Assembly: GCA_016707285.1 (NCBI GenBank)
Contig: JADJIA010000001.1
Location: forward strand, 62,001 to 126,000
Length of the DNA: 64,000 nt
Direction: 5' to 3'
DNA from: Ignavibacteriales bacterium
GTDB taxonomy: Bacteria; Bacteroidota; Ignavibacteria; Ignavibacteriales; Ignavibacteriaceae
Both the position numbers and the translations under genes were made by a program. Shown here one piece after another: positions 22,169-31,908 of the stretch. Below the pieces are notes generated by a model, which was not told the origin of the DNA, made no database searches, and was given only the letters and a program-made list of their open reading frames with translations. Position 1 is the first letter of the stretch. Each line of letters begins with the position of its first letter.

Positions 22169-23160
22169 ACAACTTCTCCCATAATTATGGCTTTTTCTCC
22201 CAAATTAGAAGCTGTTTCAATAGCCTTATCCAATTTGTCAGCTGGAACAATCGCAACCAGCCCTATCCCCATGTTAAAAACATTTCTCATCTCTTCGTCA
22301 ACTACTGAACCTGTTTTTTGAATGAATTTAAATATCTCCGGAACTTCCCATGCATCCCAGTTTATCTTTAACCCAAGCGATTTAGGAACTACCCTCATGG
22401 TATTTCCCATTATTCCGCCGCCGGTTATATGAGACAATCCTGTAACGAGGTCATTTTCTGCAAGGGGTCTGATCAAATTCAAATATGATTTATGAATTGC
22501 AAGAAGTTCGTTTCCAATCGAATTGTTAATTTCCGGGATATGATCGGAGGGAGAATATTTAGCAAAAAGTATCTTTCTGGCGAGTGAATATCCATTCGTG
22601 TGTAATCCGGAGGATTTGAACCCGAGAAGAATATCCCCTCTTGTGATTCTGGAACCGTTAATAACTCTTTCTTTTTCAACAACCCCAACTATTGTGCCCG
22701 ACATATCATACTCACCTTCAGTGTAGAGTCCCGGCATTTCGGCAGTTTCACCCCCGATAAGAGCACAATTATTTTCTCTGCATCCTCTTGCAAATCCTTC
22801 AACAATTTTCTCTGCAACATTTGGATCAAGTTTTCCAAATGCCATATAATCAAGAAAATAGAGAGGCTCGGCACCACAAACAGCAATATCATTCACGCAA
22901 TGATTTACGAGGTCGTTCCCTACGGTATCATGTCTGTCCATTGCGAATGCCACTTTAAGTTTTGTTCCAACACCATCAACACTCGAAACGAGGATTGGTC
23001 TTTTATACTTTTGAAGATCAAGTTCATAAAATGATCCAAACAATCCAATATCGCCAAGAACATTTTTATTGTATGTGGATCTCGCTAATGATTTTATTCT
23101 TTTTACTGTTTCGTCACCGGCTTCAAGGTCAACTCCGGCGCTTTGATAAGTCTCGTTCAA
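22165..23160 (-). CDS. purM: Phosphoribosylformylglycinamidine cyclo-ligase (AIR synthetase)
   Basis: PurM makes aminoimidazole ribotide from FGAM with ATP in purine synthesis. The 331-residue product has the full family pattern: YQSAGVDLEAGDE at the start, VSSVDGVGTKLKVA, NDLVNHCVNDIAVCGAEPLYFLDY, GGETAEMPGLY and GLSHITGGGIMGN. The length is normal (about 345 in E. coli). It is divergent from the WD40 gene, with 111 bases between them that should hold both promoters. The downstream M1 aminopeptidase overlaps it by four bases, an unusual partner for a purine gene. Confidence 0.96.
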   Translation of the reverse strand: MNETYQSAGVDLEAGDETVKRIKSLARSTYNKNVLGDIGLFGSFYELDLQKYKRPILVSSVDGVGTKLKVAFAMDRHDTVGNDLVNHCVNDIAVCGAEPLYFLDYMAFGKLDPNVAEKIVEGFARGCRENNCALIGGETAEMPGLYTEGEYDMSGTIVGVVEKERVINGSRITRGDILLGFKSSGLHTNGYSLARKILFAKYSPSDHIPEINNSIGNELLAIHKSYLNLIRPLAENDLVTGLSHITGGGIMGNTMRVVPKSLGLKINWDAWEVPEIFKFIQKTGSVVDEEMRNVFNMGIGLVAIVPADKLDKAIETASNLGEKAIIMGEVV

Positions 23161-23271
23161 TGTGTCTCCATTTGATGTAAATCGCTCAAAAGAAAATTCT
23201 TTTAAAGTTTAATTTAAAGATTTGCTATTTTTATTTTATAAAAAATCAGAAAACTTTATTAGGAAAAAGAA

Positions 23272-25269
23272 ATGTTGCCTGCCTCAAAGGTTATACTACT
23301 GCTCGTTTTTTTATTATTTAGTCGTTCGGTTTACTCGCAAGAAAGCCAAATGGTTCCACAAACATCTCATGTTAATGGTATAAAAACGGCCGTTTTATCC
23401 CCTGATGGTAATTATTTTGTTACTGCAGGATTTGATTATTTGATCAAAATTTGGGATTATAAGACCGGAAAGTTGCTTCAAAACAAAAAAACTGAATCCG
23501 CCGTTGTCAACTCTATAATTTTTATCGATAATTCACATTTTCTGACCGGTGACTCGAGAGGTTATGTCACTCTCCACAATCTCGCTGCTAAAAATCCAAT
23601 TTTAAAACGAAAAATTTCGAGCAGGCAAATTAACACAGTCAAATACGACAAAAAAGGTCATAGATTCTGGTGTGCAGGTTATGGTGGATTTTTCATGGCT
23701 GTTGATGCCGATTCATTGACCCCCCTTTTTGAAATGAAAAATTTTCAAGCCGAGATTAATGCTTCTGAATTTTTACCAGAGCAACAGGTTGTGCTTCTTG
23801 CTTCCACTTCAGGCAAAATTTATGTTTTTGATACAAAAATTAATTCTTTAAGCGATTCAAGTGAAGTTTTTTCATCCGATATTTCGGGCGTGTGCAGTAT
23901 AAACGGAGGAACCGAGTTGGCGGCATCCTCATTTGACGGGGTGGTCAAATTCTTCACCTTCGACCGGAACACGGGCTTAAAACAAACCCAAATCATTGCA
24001 ACACAATCAATTTCGATGTTTACTTCACTCGCAGCTTCCCCATCAGGTAATTTTGTGGCAGCCACAACATTCAACAACGAAATACACATTATAGATACAA
24101 AATCGAAGTCCAACAAATCTGTCATTAAAGCTCATGAATATACAATTGCGGGTTTTGGTTTTTTGGATGACAACCACGGATACAGTTACTCTTTTGGTAA
24201 CAGAACTCTTATCTGGGATTTAAAAAATATTTCAGCTCCCGTACGGGAAATCTCGGGGCAGACAGGTGAAATTGTTCATTTTGGGAGTGGAAACGGCTTA
24301 CTTGTCTTTTCAACCTCTGATGGCTCCGTTTATTCAGTTGATTTAACAAAAACTTTTGCCACTTCAAAAATTTATCAAAGTTTCTCTTCAATTACGGCTC
24401 TTGTTGTTGACTCAGTTAACAATTCTGTTGCTCTCGGTGAAGAGGATGGAACTGTAACAATAATGAGTATAAAGTCAGGAGATCAGATTTACCAGTCACA
24501 ACTCCACTCGAAACCGGTTCTGGCTCTTGAATTGAATCAGGATTTTCTGATAACATCTTCATCAGACAAGACGGTAAAAATTCTTTCAATCAACAATCTT
24601 TCTGCACCTCCTCTGAGCCCGGTCAATCCTGGCAGTCGTTTCACAGCTTTAACATACAACAAAAAATTAAATTTAATAGCCCTCGGCTCGGAAGAGGGTC
24701 TTATTTACTTTGTTGACCCGGTTACGGGAAAAAAAGAGAGTACTCTTGCTGGACATACTGCCCCGGTAAACTCATTGGAATTTAATCTGGAAGGTAATTT
24801 TCTTTTGTCAACAAGCGTTGACAGAACTACAAGGGTGTGGAACAACAACGATTTGTTCAACTTTAAAACCTGGCAAAACAAATCGGGAATACCTTACGAT
24901 GGATTATTTCTCTCAAATGAAACAATTCTCTCTACCGGCGATGGTGGCTGGGTTATGCGATATGAATTAAAAAGTGATTCACTTTTTTACTTCGAAGAAG
25001 GTGTGCAAACTTTAATGAATCTCGCAAAATTAAATGGATCTTCACTCGCAGCGCTTTCCACTGAGGGAATTATCTACATCTGGAATTTGAATGCCGGTAA
25101 TCTCAAATATCTAATCCATTTAAAAAATGAAATATTTTCAATTTTTGATGTGGATCAGAATATCACCTATTCATCAAATGGGAAAAACGATATCTTTCAG
25201 CCGGCAGGTAAAAGTGGCAACAAACAATTTGAGGTGAAGCCACTTAATACTTTTCGATTCAATTTTTAG
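23272..25269 (+). CDS. Secreted WD40-repeat beta-propeller protein
   Basis: This 665-residue protein has a signal peptide (ASKVILLLVFLLFSRSVYS, cleaved before QES). The rest is WD40-like repeats with recognisable blade ends such as IKIWDYKTG (near 60), LIWDLKN (near 315), TVKILSINN, TRVWNNND (near 520) and IYIWNLNAG (near 605). About twelve or more blades fit, enough for two propellers. No catalytic domain is visible, so a periplasmic or cell-surface scaffold is likely; the partner is unknown. The start is supported by AGGAAAAAG seven bases upstream. Its TAG stop shares bases with the TAA stop of the convergent STAS gene (TTAG, 25266-25269). Confidence 0.85.
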   Translation: MLPASKVILLLVFLLFSRSVYSQESQMVPQTSHVNGIKTAVLSPDGNYFVTAGFDYLIKIWDYKTGKLLQNKKTESAVVNSIIFIDNSHFLTGDSRGYVTLHNLAAKNPILKRKISSRQINTVKYDKKGHRFWCAGYGGFFMAVDADSLTPLFEMKNFQAEINASEFLPEQQVVLLASTSGKIYVFDTKINSLSDSSEVFSSDISGVCSINGGTELAASSFDGVVKFFTFDRNTGLKQTQIIATQSISMFTSLAASPSGNFVAATTFNNEIHIIDTKSKSNKSVIKAHEYTIAGFGFLDDNHGYSYSFGNRTLIWDLKNISAPVREISGQTGEIVHFGSGNGLLVFSTSDGSVYSVDLTKTFATSKIYQSFSSITALVVDSVNNSVALGEEDGTVTIMSIKSGDQIYQSQLHSKPVLALELNQDFLITSSSDKTVKILSINNLSAPPLSPVNPGSRFTALTYNKKLNLIALGSEEGLIYFVDPVTGKKESTLAGHTAPVNSLEFNLEGNFLLSTSVDRTTRVWNNNDLFNFKTWQNKSGIPYDGLFLSNETILSTGDGGWVMRYELKSDSLFYFEEGVQTLMNLAKLNGSSLAALSTEGIIYIWNLNAGNLKYLIHLKNEIFSIFDVDQNITYSSNGKNDIFQPAGKSGNKQFEVKPLNTFRFNF

Positions 25270-25604
25270 TTGTCGAAAGATTCCACAGCTTCTTCAGTGG
25301 TTCTAAAACTTTCAAGGAGATCGGAGTATCCGGTTATGCCAAAAAGTTTCTCCACTGTCTCGTTAAGATTGCAAAAAACAACCTTTCCGCCGGAATTTTT
25401 CATTTTTTGTACAGCGACAATAACTGCCCTTAGTCCTGCACTGTTAATAAAATTTAATCCGGCAAAGTCGAGAACAAGTTTCTTCTCTCCTCTATCAATT
25501 ATCTCATTTAGGTGTTGACTAAGCAGATCAAAATCCTGTATCTCACATCTGCCCACCAATTCGAGAACCGAGACTTCGCTTTTTTTGATTAGATTAATTA
25601 CCAT
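25266..25604 (-). CDS. STAS-domain anti-sigma factor antagonist (first copy)
   Basis: This is a 112-residue STAS-domain protein of the SpoIIAA/RsbV type. In known systems such proteins bind the anti-sigma kinase when unphosphorylated and release its partner. The domain fills the protein: LDFAGLNFINSAGLRAV near residues 45-60 contains the candidate phospho-Ser in NSAGLR, and VVFCNLNETVEKLFGITGY is the C-terminal helix region. It is the last gene of a tight minus-strand run (MauE/thioredoxin fusion, RsbW-like kinase, second STAS, this gene), 9 bases after the second STAS gene. It is about 30% similar by eye to the neighbouring copy, so an old duplication is likely. Confidence 0.9.
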   Translation of the reverse strand: MVINLIKKSEVSVLELVGRCEIQDFDLLSQHLNEIIDRGEKKLVLDFAGLNFINSAGLRAVIVAVQKMKNSGGKVVFCNLNETVEKLFGITGYSDLLESFRTTEEAVESFDN

Positions 25605-25613
25605 AATTACTCT

Positions 25614-25919
25614 TTAATCTATTAAATTAAAAATTGAAAGATATCCCGTAATGTCGAATATCTTTTTTGTTGTTTCATTCAATTTGGCAATATAGAGCTC
25701 AATTCCGGTTGTTGAAGAGAGTTTATGAGCTTTCATAAAAACTCTTAATCCGGCACTTGAGATAAAAGTCAATTCTTCACAATTAAGGATTACTTTTTTA
25801 GGATTCTCATCAAAAACCTCTTCCACAGTTTTTTCAAGTGGCTCCTGCCATGTTATATCCAATCTTCCGCTTAAAAATATCTCGTGAGTCCCGTCTGTTT
25901 TAGTAATGTTGATTTCCAT
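25614..25919 (-). CDS. STAS-domain anti-sigma factor antagonist (second copy)
   Basis: This is a 101-residue STAS protein. It keeps the typical strand ILNCEELTFISSAGLRVF with a candidate phospho-Ser in SSAGLR near residue 54, and the C-terminal IAKLNETTKKIFDITGYL. It lies 2 bases after the RsbW-like gene and is probably the direct antagonist of that kinase. Two antagonists for one kinase suggest two separate inputs, or one acting as a buffer. That is inference. Confidence 0.9.
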   Translation of the reverse strand: MEINITKTDGTHEIFLSGRLDITWQEPLEKTVEEVFDENPKKVILNCEELTFISSAGLRVFMKAHKLSSTTGIELYIAKLNETTKKIFDITGYLSIFNLID

Positions 25920-25921
25920 GA

Positions 25922-26347
25922 TTATTCTCCGGTTTTTAGTTTTATTATTCTTAACTTGTTCTTCTGTCCAACTCGATTGTATTCTACAGAGTTCATCAGT
26001 TTTTTTACAAGAAATATTCCCAATCCGCCAATCTCCCTCTTATCGACAGGCACTGATGTGTCGGGGTCTTTCTTTTTTAATGGATCAAATTCCACACCTT
26101 CATCACTGAATTCCAGTTCAACTTTTCCATCATCTATAAGAAAAGCGACATCTATCCTGCCGTCACCACCTTCGCCGTAGGCATAATAAACAATATTCGA
26201 CAATATCTCATCAACGGCAATGAGAATATCATAAACATCTTTTTGGGGGAATCCGGCTCTAAAAACTTCATTTTCGATGAGTGCAGTCACTCTCGGAGTC
26301 TCTTCGATTCGGTTGGATATTGAAATGTTATATGTTCTGGTCATCAA
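25922..26347 (-). CDS. RsbW-like anti-sigma factor / serine kinase (HATPase)
   Basis: This is a 141-residue GHKL-fold ATPase of the RsbW/SpoIIAB type. In known systems it binds and inhibits a sigma factor or another partner and phosphorylates its STAS antagonist. The N box is AVDEILSNIVYYAYG near residues 45-60, the G1 box is FSDEGVEFDP near 78-88, and the later glycine loop is EIGGLGIFLVKKLMNSVEYNR near 105-125. No sigma factor gene or PP2C-type phosphatase is visible nearby, so the partner and the input phosphatase are encoded elsewhere. Its start overlaps the stop of the MauE/thioredoxin gene (ATGA, 26344-26347). Confidence 0.92.
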   Translation of the reverse strand: MMTRTYNISISNRIEETPRVTALIENEVFRAGFPQKDVYDILIAVDEILSNIVYYAYGEGGDGRIDVAFLIDDGKVELEFSDEGVEFDPLKKKDPDTSVPVDKREIGGLGIFLVKKLMNSVEYNRVGQKNKLRIIKLKTGE

Positions 26348-27405
26348 AATGAATAGTTATCTGTCAATTCTTTAATCTGTGTGATTAATTGTGAAACGCT
26401 TACCGCATTTCCTTCCATCTGTTGTATTAAATTCCCGTTTGCGAGTAGTATCACTTTTGGTGGTGCCGAACTCAAATGGGGATAAAACTTTTGGGGCGTT
26501 AAAAGTGTGTAAATAACACTACCGCCCGATTTACTAAAAAATGGTGTAATCTCTTCTTCCGCACCGAGAAACAAATAATGTCTCTTAACCTTTGTAAGTA
26601 AAGACTTTACCGCGTTCAGTTCGGTCGCCACTTGAAGACAATGTTCACAATCCAAACTGAAAAAAGCTATTATAGTGAGTCCTGCATCCGCACCCGGAAC
26701 AAGATTTGAATAAACCGAAACCACACCGGGATATTTGCCTGATAATTCAGGTTTTTCCTTTTTAACTTCGGTGTCCTTCTTTTTAACTGTTGTGTCTTTT
26801 ATTGCAGTTTTTGCTTCAACAGTATCTTTTATGGTTACAGGTTCCTGCTCCAACCTTTCTTCCGAAACTTCCCCTTTGGCAACTGCAGGTACTGCTTGAG
26901 GTGTTTCGTAAGGTTTTATGTTGAAAAAGAATATCATCAGCGCAAAAATTGAGACATATCCTGCAGCAATATACAAATAAGATGATTTTTTCTCAACCCC
27001 TGTTACGATAAAAAGATAAACCGCCATCCCGATAAAAACGATATTTTTAATAATCGATTCAATCCCTGTCATTGGGATGAGCTCACCAAAACATCCACAA
27101 TTTTCACCACCATTACCTGTAAGTTCAATTATCATCAGATAAATGGTGAAAGCAGACAACAACAACAACGACGCAGGCAGGGTAAATTTTCTCATTTTAT
27201 ACCCGATGAGAAATAATCCGCCTAACAAAATTTCAAACGAAATCATCAATCTTGAAAAATATGGAGCAAGCTCCAAACTGACAACTCCCTGTTGCCAGGT
27301 AACAACTTCAAATGCTTCTATCGGAAAAAGTTTACTGATTCCGGAAAATAAAAACATCACTCCGAGGAAAATCCTGAGAATTTTTTCTGCTGTCTCTTTT
27401 AACAT
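26344..27405 (-). CDS. MauE/DoxX membrane domain fused to thioredoxin-like domain
   Basis: This is a 353-residue membrane protein. Residues 1-160 form four to five membrane helices of the MauE/DoxX type, including the conserved GGENCGCFGE loop near 100. A low-complexity Lys/Thr/Glu-rich linker (about 175-220) follows. The C-terminal half is a thioredoxin-like domain with a CxxC pair in SLDCEHCLQV near 257 and a cis-Pro region SSAPPKVILL near 320. MauE-type proteins carry reducing equivalents across the membrane, so the fusion likely passes electrons to the periplasmic thioredoxin domain. It heads the operon of the partner-switching genes, which hints at a redox-linked signal, but this is inferred. 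Confidence 0.82.
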   Translation of the reverse strand: MLKETAEKILRIFLGVMFLFSGISKLFPIEAFEVVTWQQGVVSLELAPYFSRLMISFEILLGGLFLIGYKMRKFTLPASLLLLSAFTIYLMIIELTGNGGENCGCFGELIPMTGIESIIKNIVFIGMAVYLFIVTGVEKKSSYLYIAAGYVSIFALMIFFFNIKPYETPQAVPAVAKGEVSEERLEQEPVTIKDTVEAKTAIKDTTVKKKDTEVKKEKPELSGKYPGVVSVYSNLVPGADAGLTIIAFFSLDCEHCLQVATELNAVKSLLTKVKRHYLFLGAEEEITPFFSKSGGSVIYTLLTPQKFYPHLSSAPPKVILLANGNLIQQMEGNAVSVSQLITQIKELTDNYSF

Positions 27406-27531
27406 AAATTATGATTGATTATTTCTATGTATGAAGTCCAAATTTAACGATTTTTTGCAAGTTTTCAATCTAAATTATTTTTCTACCAAAAGAATTAATA
27501 TTTTTACGCATTGAATAAAATATCTTGGTAG

Positions 27532-29217
27532 ATGAATACAGCAATCCTCATCGTTTTGGCAGTTGTTAACCTCGGTTTCCTTCTCTTTTTTTACATGAAG
27601 TTTTTAAGAAAAAAGTCTTCTGAAAAGATGGTTGAAACTGTTCCGGAATTAGTAACTAAAAAGATTGAATCCGCAGATGTCTCCACCGATACCATTCCAC
27701 AACCACAGTCAGTTTACAACCAGCTCCTTATTTCCCTTTTTGAAAGATCTTCTCTGGGGATAGTTCTTTTTGACCAAAAAGGGAGCATTCTGGCTTTAAA
27801 TAATAGCTTTAAGGAAATACTTGATCTGCCCGATGATACTTCCGAAATAGTATATTTTACCGATTTGTGCAGTTTATTTCCTGATCTTTTTTCGCAGGAA
27901 AAAAGATCAAATCACGATTTTAACTCTTATGCCTCTTACGATTGCCAGTTGAGTCTAAACGAGAATGAAAAATTTCTTAGGGTAAACTACTATTCTTTTG
28001 AAGTTTCGGGGAACGAATCTGCCTTGATAGTACAGATCAGCGACTATTCAATCTACAAAAAATTTGAATTGGAACTGATTAATTCAAAAGAAGAGGCAGA
28101 AAATCTTAACAGAATGAAATCGATTTTCCTGGCAAATATGAGTCATGAGATTAGAACTCCAATGAATGGGATTATCGGTTTTTCCGGGCTGCTCCGCGAG
28201 GATGTAACAGAACCAAACCACATCGAAATGGCTGAGAGGGTCTATAAGAGCGCAATGCGATTAATGGAGACCCTGGAGTCAGTGCTTGATCTTTCAAAAC
28301 TGGAAGCTGAACACCAGAACATTGAAAAATGCACAGTTGACATTAACACCGTGGTAAGTCAGGTTTATCATAATTATTTCGATTTCGTAACAGAGCATAA
28401 ATTAAAGTTTACCTGCGAAACACCATCACATCCCGTCCCGCTTGAACTTGATGAAAGTATCCTCGTCAAAATTTTAAAACAACTCCTCTCAAATGCTGTC
28501 AAATTCACTGAAACGGGTGGTATATTCCTTAAGGTGGATGAAGAAATTCATAACAACAACCGAACTGTTTTGATCTCGGTTGAAGATACAGGGATTGGTA
28601 TTTCTCTTAAAAATCAAGAGATAATTTTCGAGGAATTCAGACAGGTCTCTGAAGGAATTGGAAGAAATTACGAAGGGGTTGGGATCGGCCTTACTATCGT
28701 GAAACGATTTTGCGAAATGATAAACGCTAAAATTTCCATCAAAAGTTCTCCCAATTCCGGATCCAAATTCACACTGAGATTTTTGGACAAAATGGCAGAC
28801 CATTCAACCGATATTGAAGAGATTACCGACTCTCAAACTGAAAAAAATCTTCAAAAAAAGAAAATTTTGGTGGTTGAAGATGACTTTACCAACAGAGAAT
28901 TAATTAAGATTTATCTTTCCGAACACTATAATCTTACATTTGCCGCATCTGCGAATGAAGCACTAAGAGCCACCGATAATAATAAGTTTGATCTTTGTCT
29001 TATCGATATTAATCTTGGCTCGAAACCAAACGGTATCGAACTTCTTGGGCTCATCCACAAAAAATCGGTCGAACCTCCAATTGCAATCGCCATGACCGCC
29101 TATTATCTCAACAGCACTGAGAAAGAATGCCTTGATGCCGGTTTCAACTTTTTCATCTCAAAACCGTTAAAACGAAAAAAACTTTTAGAAACGATTGATG
29201 GTTTCCTCCTCTCCTAA
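27532..29217 (+). CDS. Hybrid sensor histidine kinase with C-terminal receiver
   Basis: This is a 561-residue membrane kinase. An N-terminal helix (residues 3-23) anchors it. A PAS-like domain follows at about 65-185, then HisKA with the phospho-His in FLANMSHEIRTPMNG near 203, HATPase with N box LLSNAVKFTETGG near 325, and G boxes EDTGIGI and YEGVGIGLTIVKRF. The C-terminal receiver (about 440-561) has acidic VVEDD and phospho-Asp in CLIDINLG. It is a lone kinase between divergent promoter regions; no response regulator or output gene is adjacent. The 126 bases upstream separate it from the divergent MauE fusion. Confidence 0.93.
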   Translation: MNTAILIVLAVVNLGFLLFFYMKFLRKKSSEKMVETVPELVTKKIESADVSTDTIPQPQSVYNQLLISLFERSSLGIVLFDQKGSILALNNSFKEILDLPDDTSEIVYFTDLCSLFPDLFSQEKRSNHDFNSYASYDCQLSLNENEKFLRVNYYSFEVSGNESALIVQISDYSIYKKFELELINSKEEAENLNRMKSIFLANMSHEIRTPMNGIIGFSGLLREDVTEPNHIEMAERVYKSAMRLMETLESVLDLSKLEAEHQNIEKCTVDINTVVSQVYHNYFDFVTEHKLKFTCETPSHPVPLELDESILVKILKQLLSNAVKFTETGGIFLKVDEEIHNNNRTVLISVEDTGIGISLKNQEIIFEEFRQVSEGIGRNYEGVGIGLTIVKRFCEMINAKISIKSSPNSGSKFTLRFLDKMADHSTDIEEITDSQTEKNLQKKKILVVEDDFTNRELIKIYLSEHYNLTFAASANEALRATDNNKFDLCLIDINLGSKPNGIELLGLIHKKSVEPPIAIAMTAYYLNSTEKECLDAGFNFFISKPLKRKKLLETIDGFLLS

Positions 29218-29277
29218 TTTAGCGGTTTAATTCAAAAAAATTTCTAAATTGCGTTTTTTATTTTATTAATTAACAGA

Positions 29278-30639
29278 ATGCTAAAAAACCTCCTCCTCGA
29301 CAACGAATATTCCAAAAGGATTCTGAAACTTGCACTCCCTGTGATTGCAGGGCTTTCTACACAAATGATTCTTTCACTTGTGGACACAGCCATGGTGGGA
29401 CGCCTCCCCGACCCCGGTTATACGCTCGCAGCAATGGGGCTTGGGCTTCTCGCAACATGGGCAGTGGTATCACTCTGTTCTTCTCTCGCCACCGGAACTC
29501 ATATTCTTGTTGCCCGTCGTTACGGTGAATCTGATTATCAGGCAATAAGCGATGTCCTTTTTAATTCCTTCCTCCTTACAGTGGCTCTTGGAATTGTAAT
29601 AGCAAGTTTGGGGTGGGTGACATCCGATCTTGTCTCAAATCTTTTGTCAAAAGATGATAGAGTTGCAGATTATGCATCTCAATACATGAAATGGCGTTAT
29701 TTGGGACTCCCCTTCTTTATGATAACTGTCTCATTTAGAGGATTCTTTTTTGGAACCGGAAACACAAAAGTATTTATGGTTTCTGCGATAATCATAAATC
29801 TTTTGAATATCCTGTTTAATTATATGTTTATCTTTGGGAAACTGGGCGCACCTGAAATGGGGATTGCAGGAGCTTCTATCGGTTCATCTCTTGCCACTGT
29901 GGTTGATGCCATATATTATTTTCTTGTATTTTTTGGTTCCAAATATTATCGAAACAGATATCAATTTAAGAAGAGTCTAAAGCTTCATTCTGCTATCATA
30001 AAATCAATCCTCAAGCTTTCAATACCTGTTTCGTTCCAAAATGTATTTATTCTTATCGGCTTTCTTTCCTTTGTGGCAATAACGGGTTTACTGGGGATTA
30101 ATCAGCAGGCTGCAAGTCAGGCAATTATCTCAACTCTCTTCATTTCGTTTCTACCCTCGAACGGATTTGGAGTGGCAGCTCAAACACTGATTGGTAATGA
30201 GGTTGGGAAAAATAATATTGCTGCAGCAAAAAAATATGGATATGAAACTGCCAAATTAGCTACTATTTACACTCTTGCGCTCTCTGTTGTTTTTATCTTT
30301 TTCCCTCATTTGTTATTAATGATAACAACAGATGAAGTAGCAGTGATTGAACAGGCGCTCCCGGCTATTAAACTTGCCGGGATAGCCCAAATATTTTTTG
30401 GTGCCGGAGTCGTTTTTGCTTACGGTCTGCAATCGGTGGGTAAAACTTATTTTGTTATGACAACTGAAGTGATCACTAACCTGTTGATCTTCGTTCCGGC
30501 AAGTTATTATTTGGGTATTTATCTCGAAGGTGGTTTAAGAGGTGCATGGTCGGCTCTTATTCTTTATACCACCCTTTACCTTCTTTTTATGTTTATAAAA
30601 TTTTATAAAGGTAACTGGCAGAATCTGAAAAAAATCTAA
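29278..30639 (+). CDS. MATE-family multidrug/Na+ antiporter
   Basis: This is a 453-residue integral membrane protein with about 12 hydrophobic helices in two similar halves. Typical MATE text includes LALPVIAGLSTQMILSLVDT near residues 18-37 and LKLSIPVSFQNVFILIGFLSF at the start of the second half near 245. The family exports drugs and metabolites using Na+ or H+ gradients; the substrate cannot be told. Its TAA stop shares bases with the TAG stop of the convergent MFS gene (CTAA, 30636-30639). Confidence 0.93.
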   Translation: MLKNLLLDNEYSKRILKLALPVIAGLSTQMILSLVDTAMVGRLPDPGYTLAAMGLGLLATWAVVSLCSSLATGTHILVARRYGESDYQAISDVLFNSFLLTVALGIVIASLGWVTSDLVSNLLSKDDRVADYASQYMKWRYLGLPFFMITVSFRGFFFGTGNTKVFMVSAIIINLLNILFNYMFIFGKLGAPEMGIAGASIGSSLATVVDAIYYFLVFFGSKYYRNRYQFKKSLKLHSAIIKSILKLSIPVSFQNVFILIGFLSFVAITGLLGINQQAASQAIISTLFISFLPSNGFGVAAQTLIGNEVGKNNIAAAKKYGYETAKLATIYTLALSVVFIFFPHLLLMITTDEVAVIEQALPAIKLAGIAQIFFGAGVVFAYGLQSVGKTYFVMTTEVITNLLIFVPASYYLGIYLEGGLRGAWSALILYTTLYLLFMFIKFYKGNWQNLKKI

Positions 30640-31853
30640 TCCTTTTTAAAGAGGGGTGTTATAAACGCAAGTGAAATAAAAAATATCCCTACTGCAAGAA
30701 ATGGATACCTCACCCCCAGCAAGGTGACTAATTTTCCCGAAACTACCGATCCAATAATTACACCAAGTGTTTGAGAACTGGTTGCCAACGCCAAAAGTCC
30801 TCCTTTGTTTCGTTCACCCGCTTGCTTGGAAATCTGAGTGAATAAAACAGGAACTATGATACCATAACTTAATCCCAGAACAATTCTCACCGGTACCAGC
30901 CAGTATATATCTGGAACAAAAGGATGGAAACAATACATTATTCCTGTTCCCAGGGAAGCAAGTCCAAGAATTTTCTTTAGACTGATCTTATCAACCATCT
31001 TGCTAAAATAAATTGAACTGAAAGTGGAGAATATTCCGAGAATACTGTAGAGTGCCCCGGCTTGAAGTGCAAGGGAAAATGCTTCACTCAGATCAAAACT
31101 CTCGATGTACAACACAAAAACGGGCCTTACAGAGGCAATCCCAAGCGAGGTCAAAAGAATAAGTCCGGCTGTCCCGAATAAAATCCTGTTATTAATCAAA
31201 ACTTTAAAATTATCTCTTACCCTGATCTCACGCTCCGTGGTCTTCTCATTTTTGCTCTCCTCCACAAAAAATATAACTACAAAAGCGAGAATCACGATGA
31301 TAATCCCTACTATCAAAAAGACACCGCGAAAACTCAAAAATGTGGAAAGAAGCCCGCCTATTATCGGACCAACTACAACTCCCCCGTTACTCGCAGACTG
31401 CAACATACTGATCGAGTAGCCTTGTTTTTCTTTTGGGGCAATCGAGGTTATAAGAGACATTGCCGCTACATTAAATCCACTCAAAGTTCCCTGAAGAAGA
31501 CGAATTCCCAATAACCAGTAAACATCAGGGACAAAATAAATTAACAATTGTGCAAGTGCCAACCCGAACAGTGCCCTCACAGCCATGAGTTTCCGGCCAC
31601 TACGGTCGCCTAATGTACCCCATAAAGGTTGAACAAGAAACGAGGTTATAAATGGACCTGCGAACACCAATCCACTCCACACTGCAGTCTGATTGGTATC
31701 CGTAATACCCAATTCCCTTATGAAAAGTGGAAGAAATGGAACAAGTGCACTCATCCCGCTCATCGCAATGAATTGGCAGACCGAGAGTATGAATAGTGTC
31801 CGTTTCCAGCTACCTCCATTCTCAGGAGATAAAGTTTTTTTCATAAAAGGCAT
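30636..31853 (-). CDS. MFS transporter, drug:H+ antiporter type
   Basis: This is a 405-residue major facilitator with about 12 membrane helices. The cytoplasmic loop after helix 2 carries PLWGTLGDRSGRKLMAVRALFG near residues 77-98, the family signature. GIRLLQGTLSGFNVAAMSLI marks helices 4-5. The pattern is that of the TetA/MdtG-like drug exporters. Two efflux pumps of different families (MATE and MFS) thus sit tail to tail. A second ATG three codons in is a possible alternative start. Confidence 0.92.
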   Translation of the reverse strand: MPFMKKTLSPENGGSWKRTLFILSVCQFIAMSGMSALVPFLPLFIRELGITDTNQTAVWSGLVFAGPFITSFLVQPLWGTLGDRSGRKLMAVRALFGLALAQLLIYFVPDVYWLLGIRLLQGTLSGFNVAAMSLITSIAPKEKQGYSISMLQSASNGGVVVGPIIGGLLSTFLSFRGVFLIVGIIIVILAFVVIFFVEESKNEKTTEREIRVRDNFKVLINNRILFGTAGLILLTSLGIASVRPVFVLYIESFDLSEAFSLALQAGALYSILGIFSTFSSIYFSKMVDKISLKKILGLASLGTGIMYCFHPFVPDIYWLVPVRIVLGLSYGIIVPVLFTQISKQAGERNKGGLLALATSSQTLGVIIGSVVSGKLVTLLGVRYPFLAVGIFFISLAFITPLFKKD

Positions 31854-31908
31854 TTTGATATAAAAAAGTACTAATTTGTGTTTTAAAAATGATAAATTTT
31901 AATCTGAT

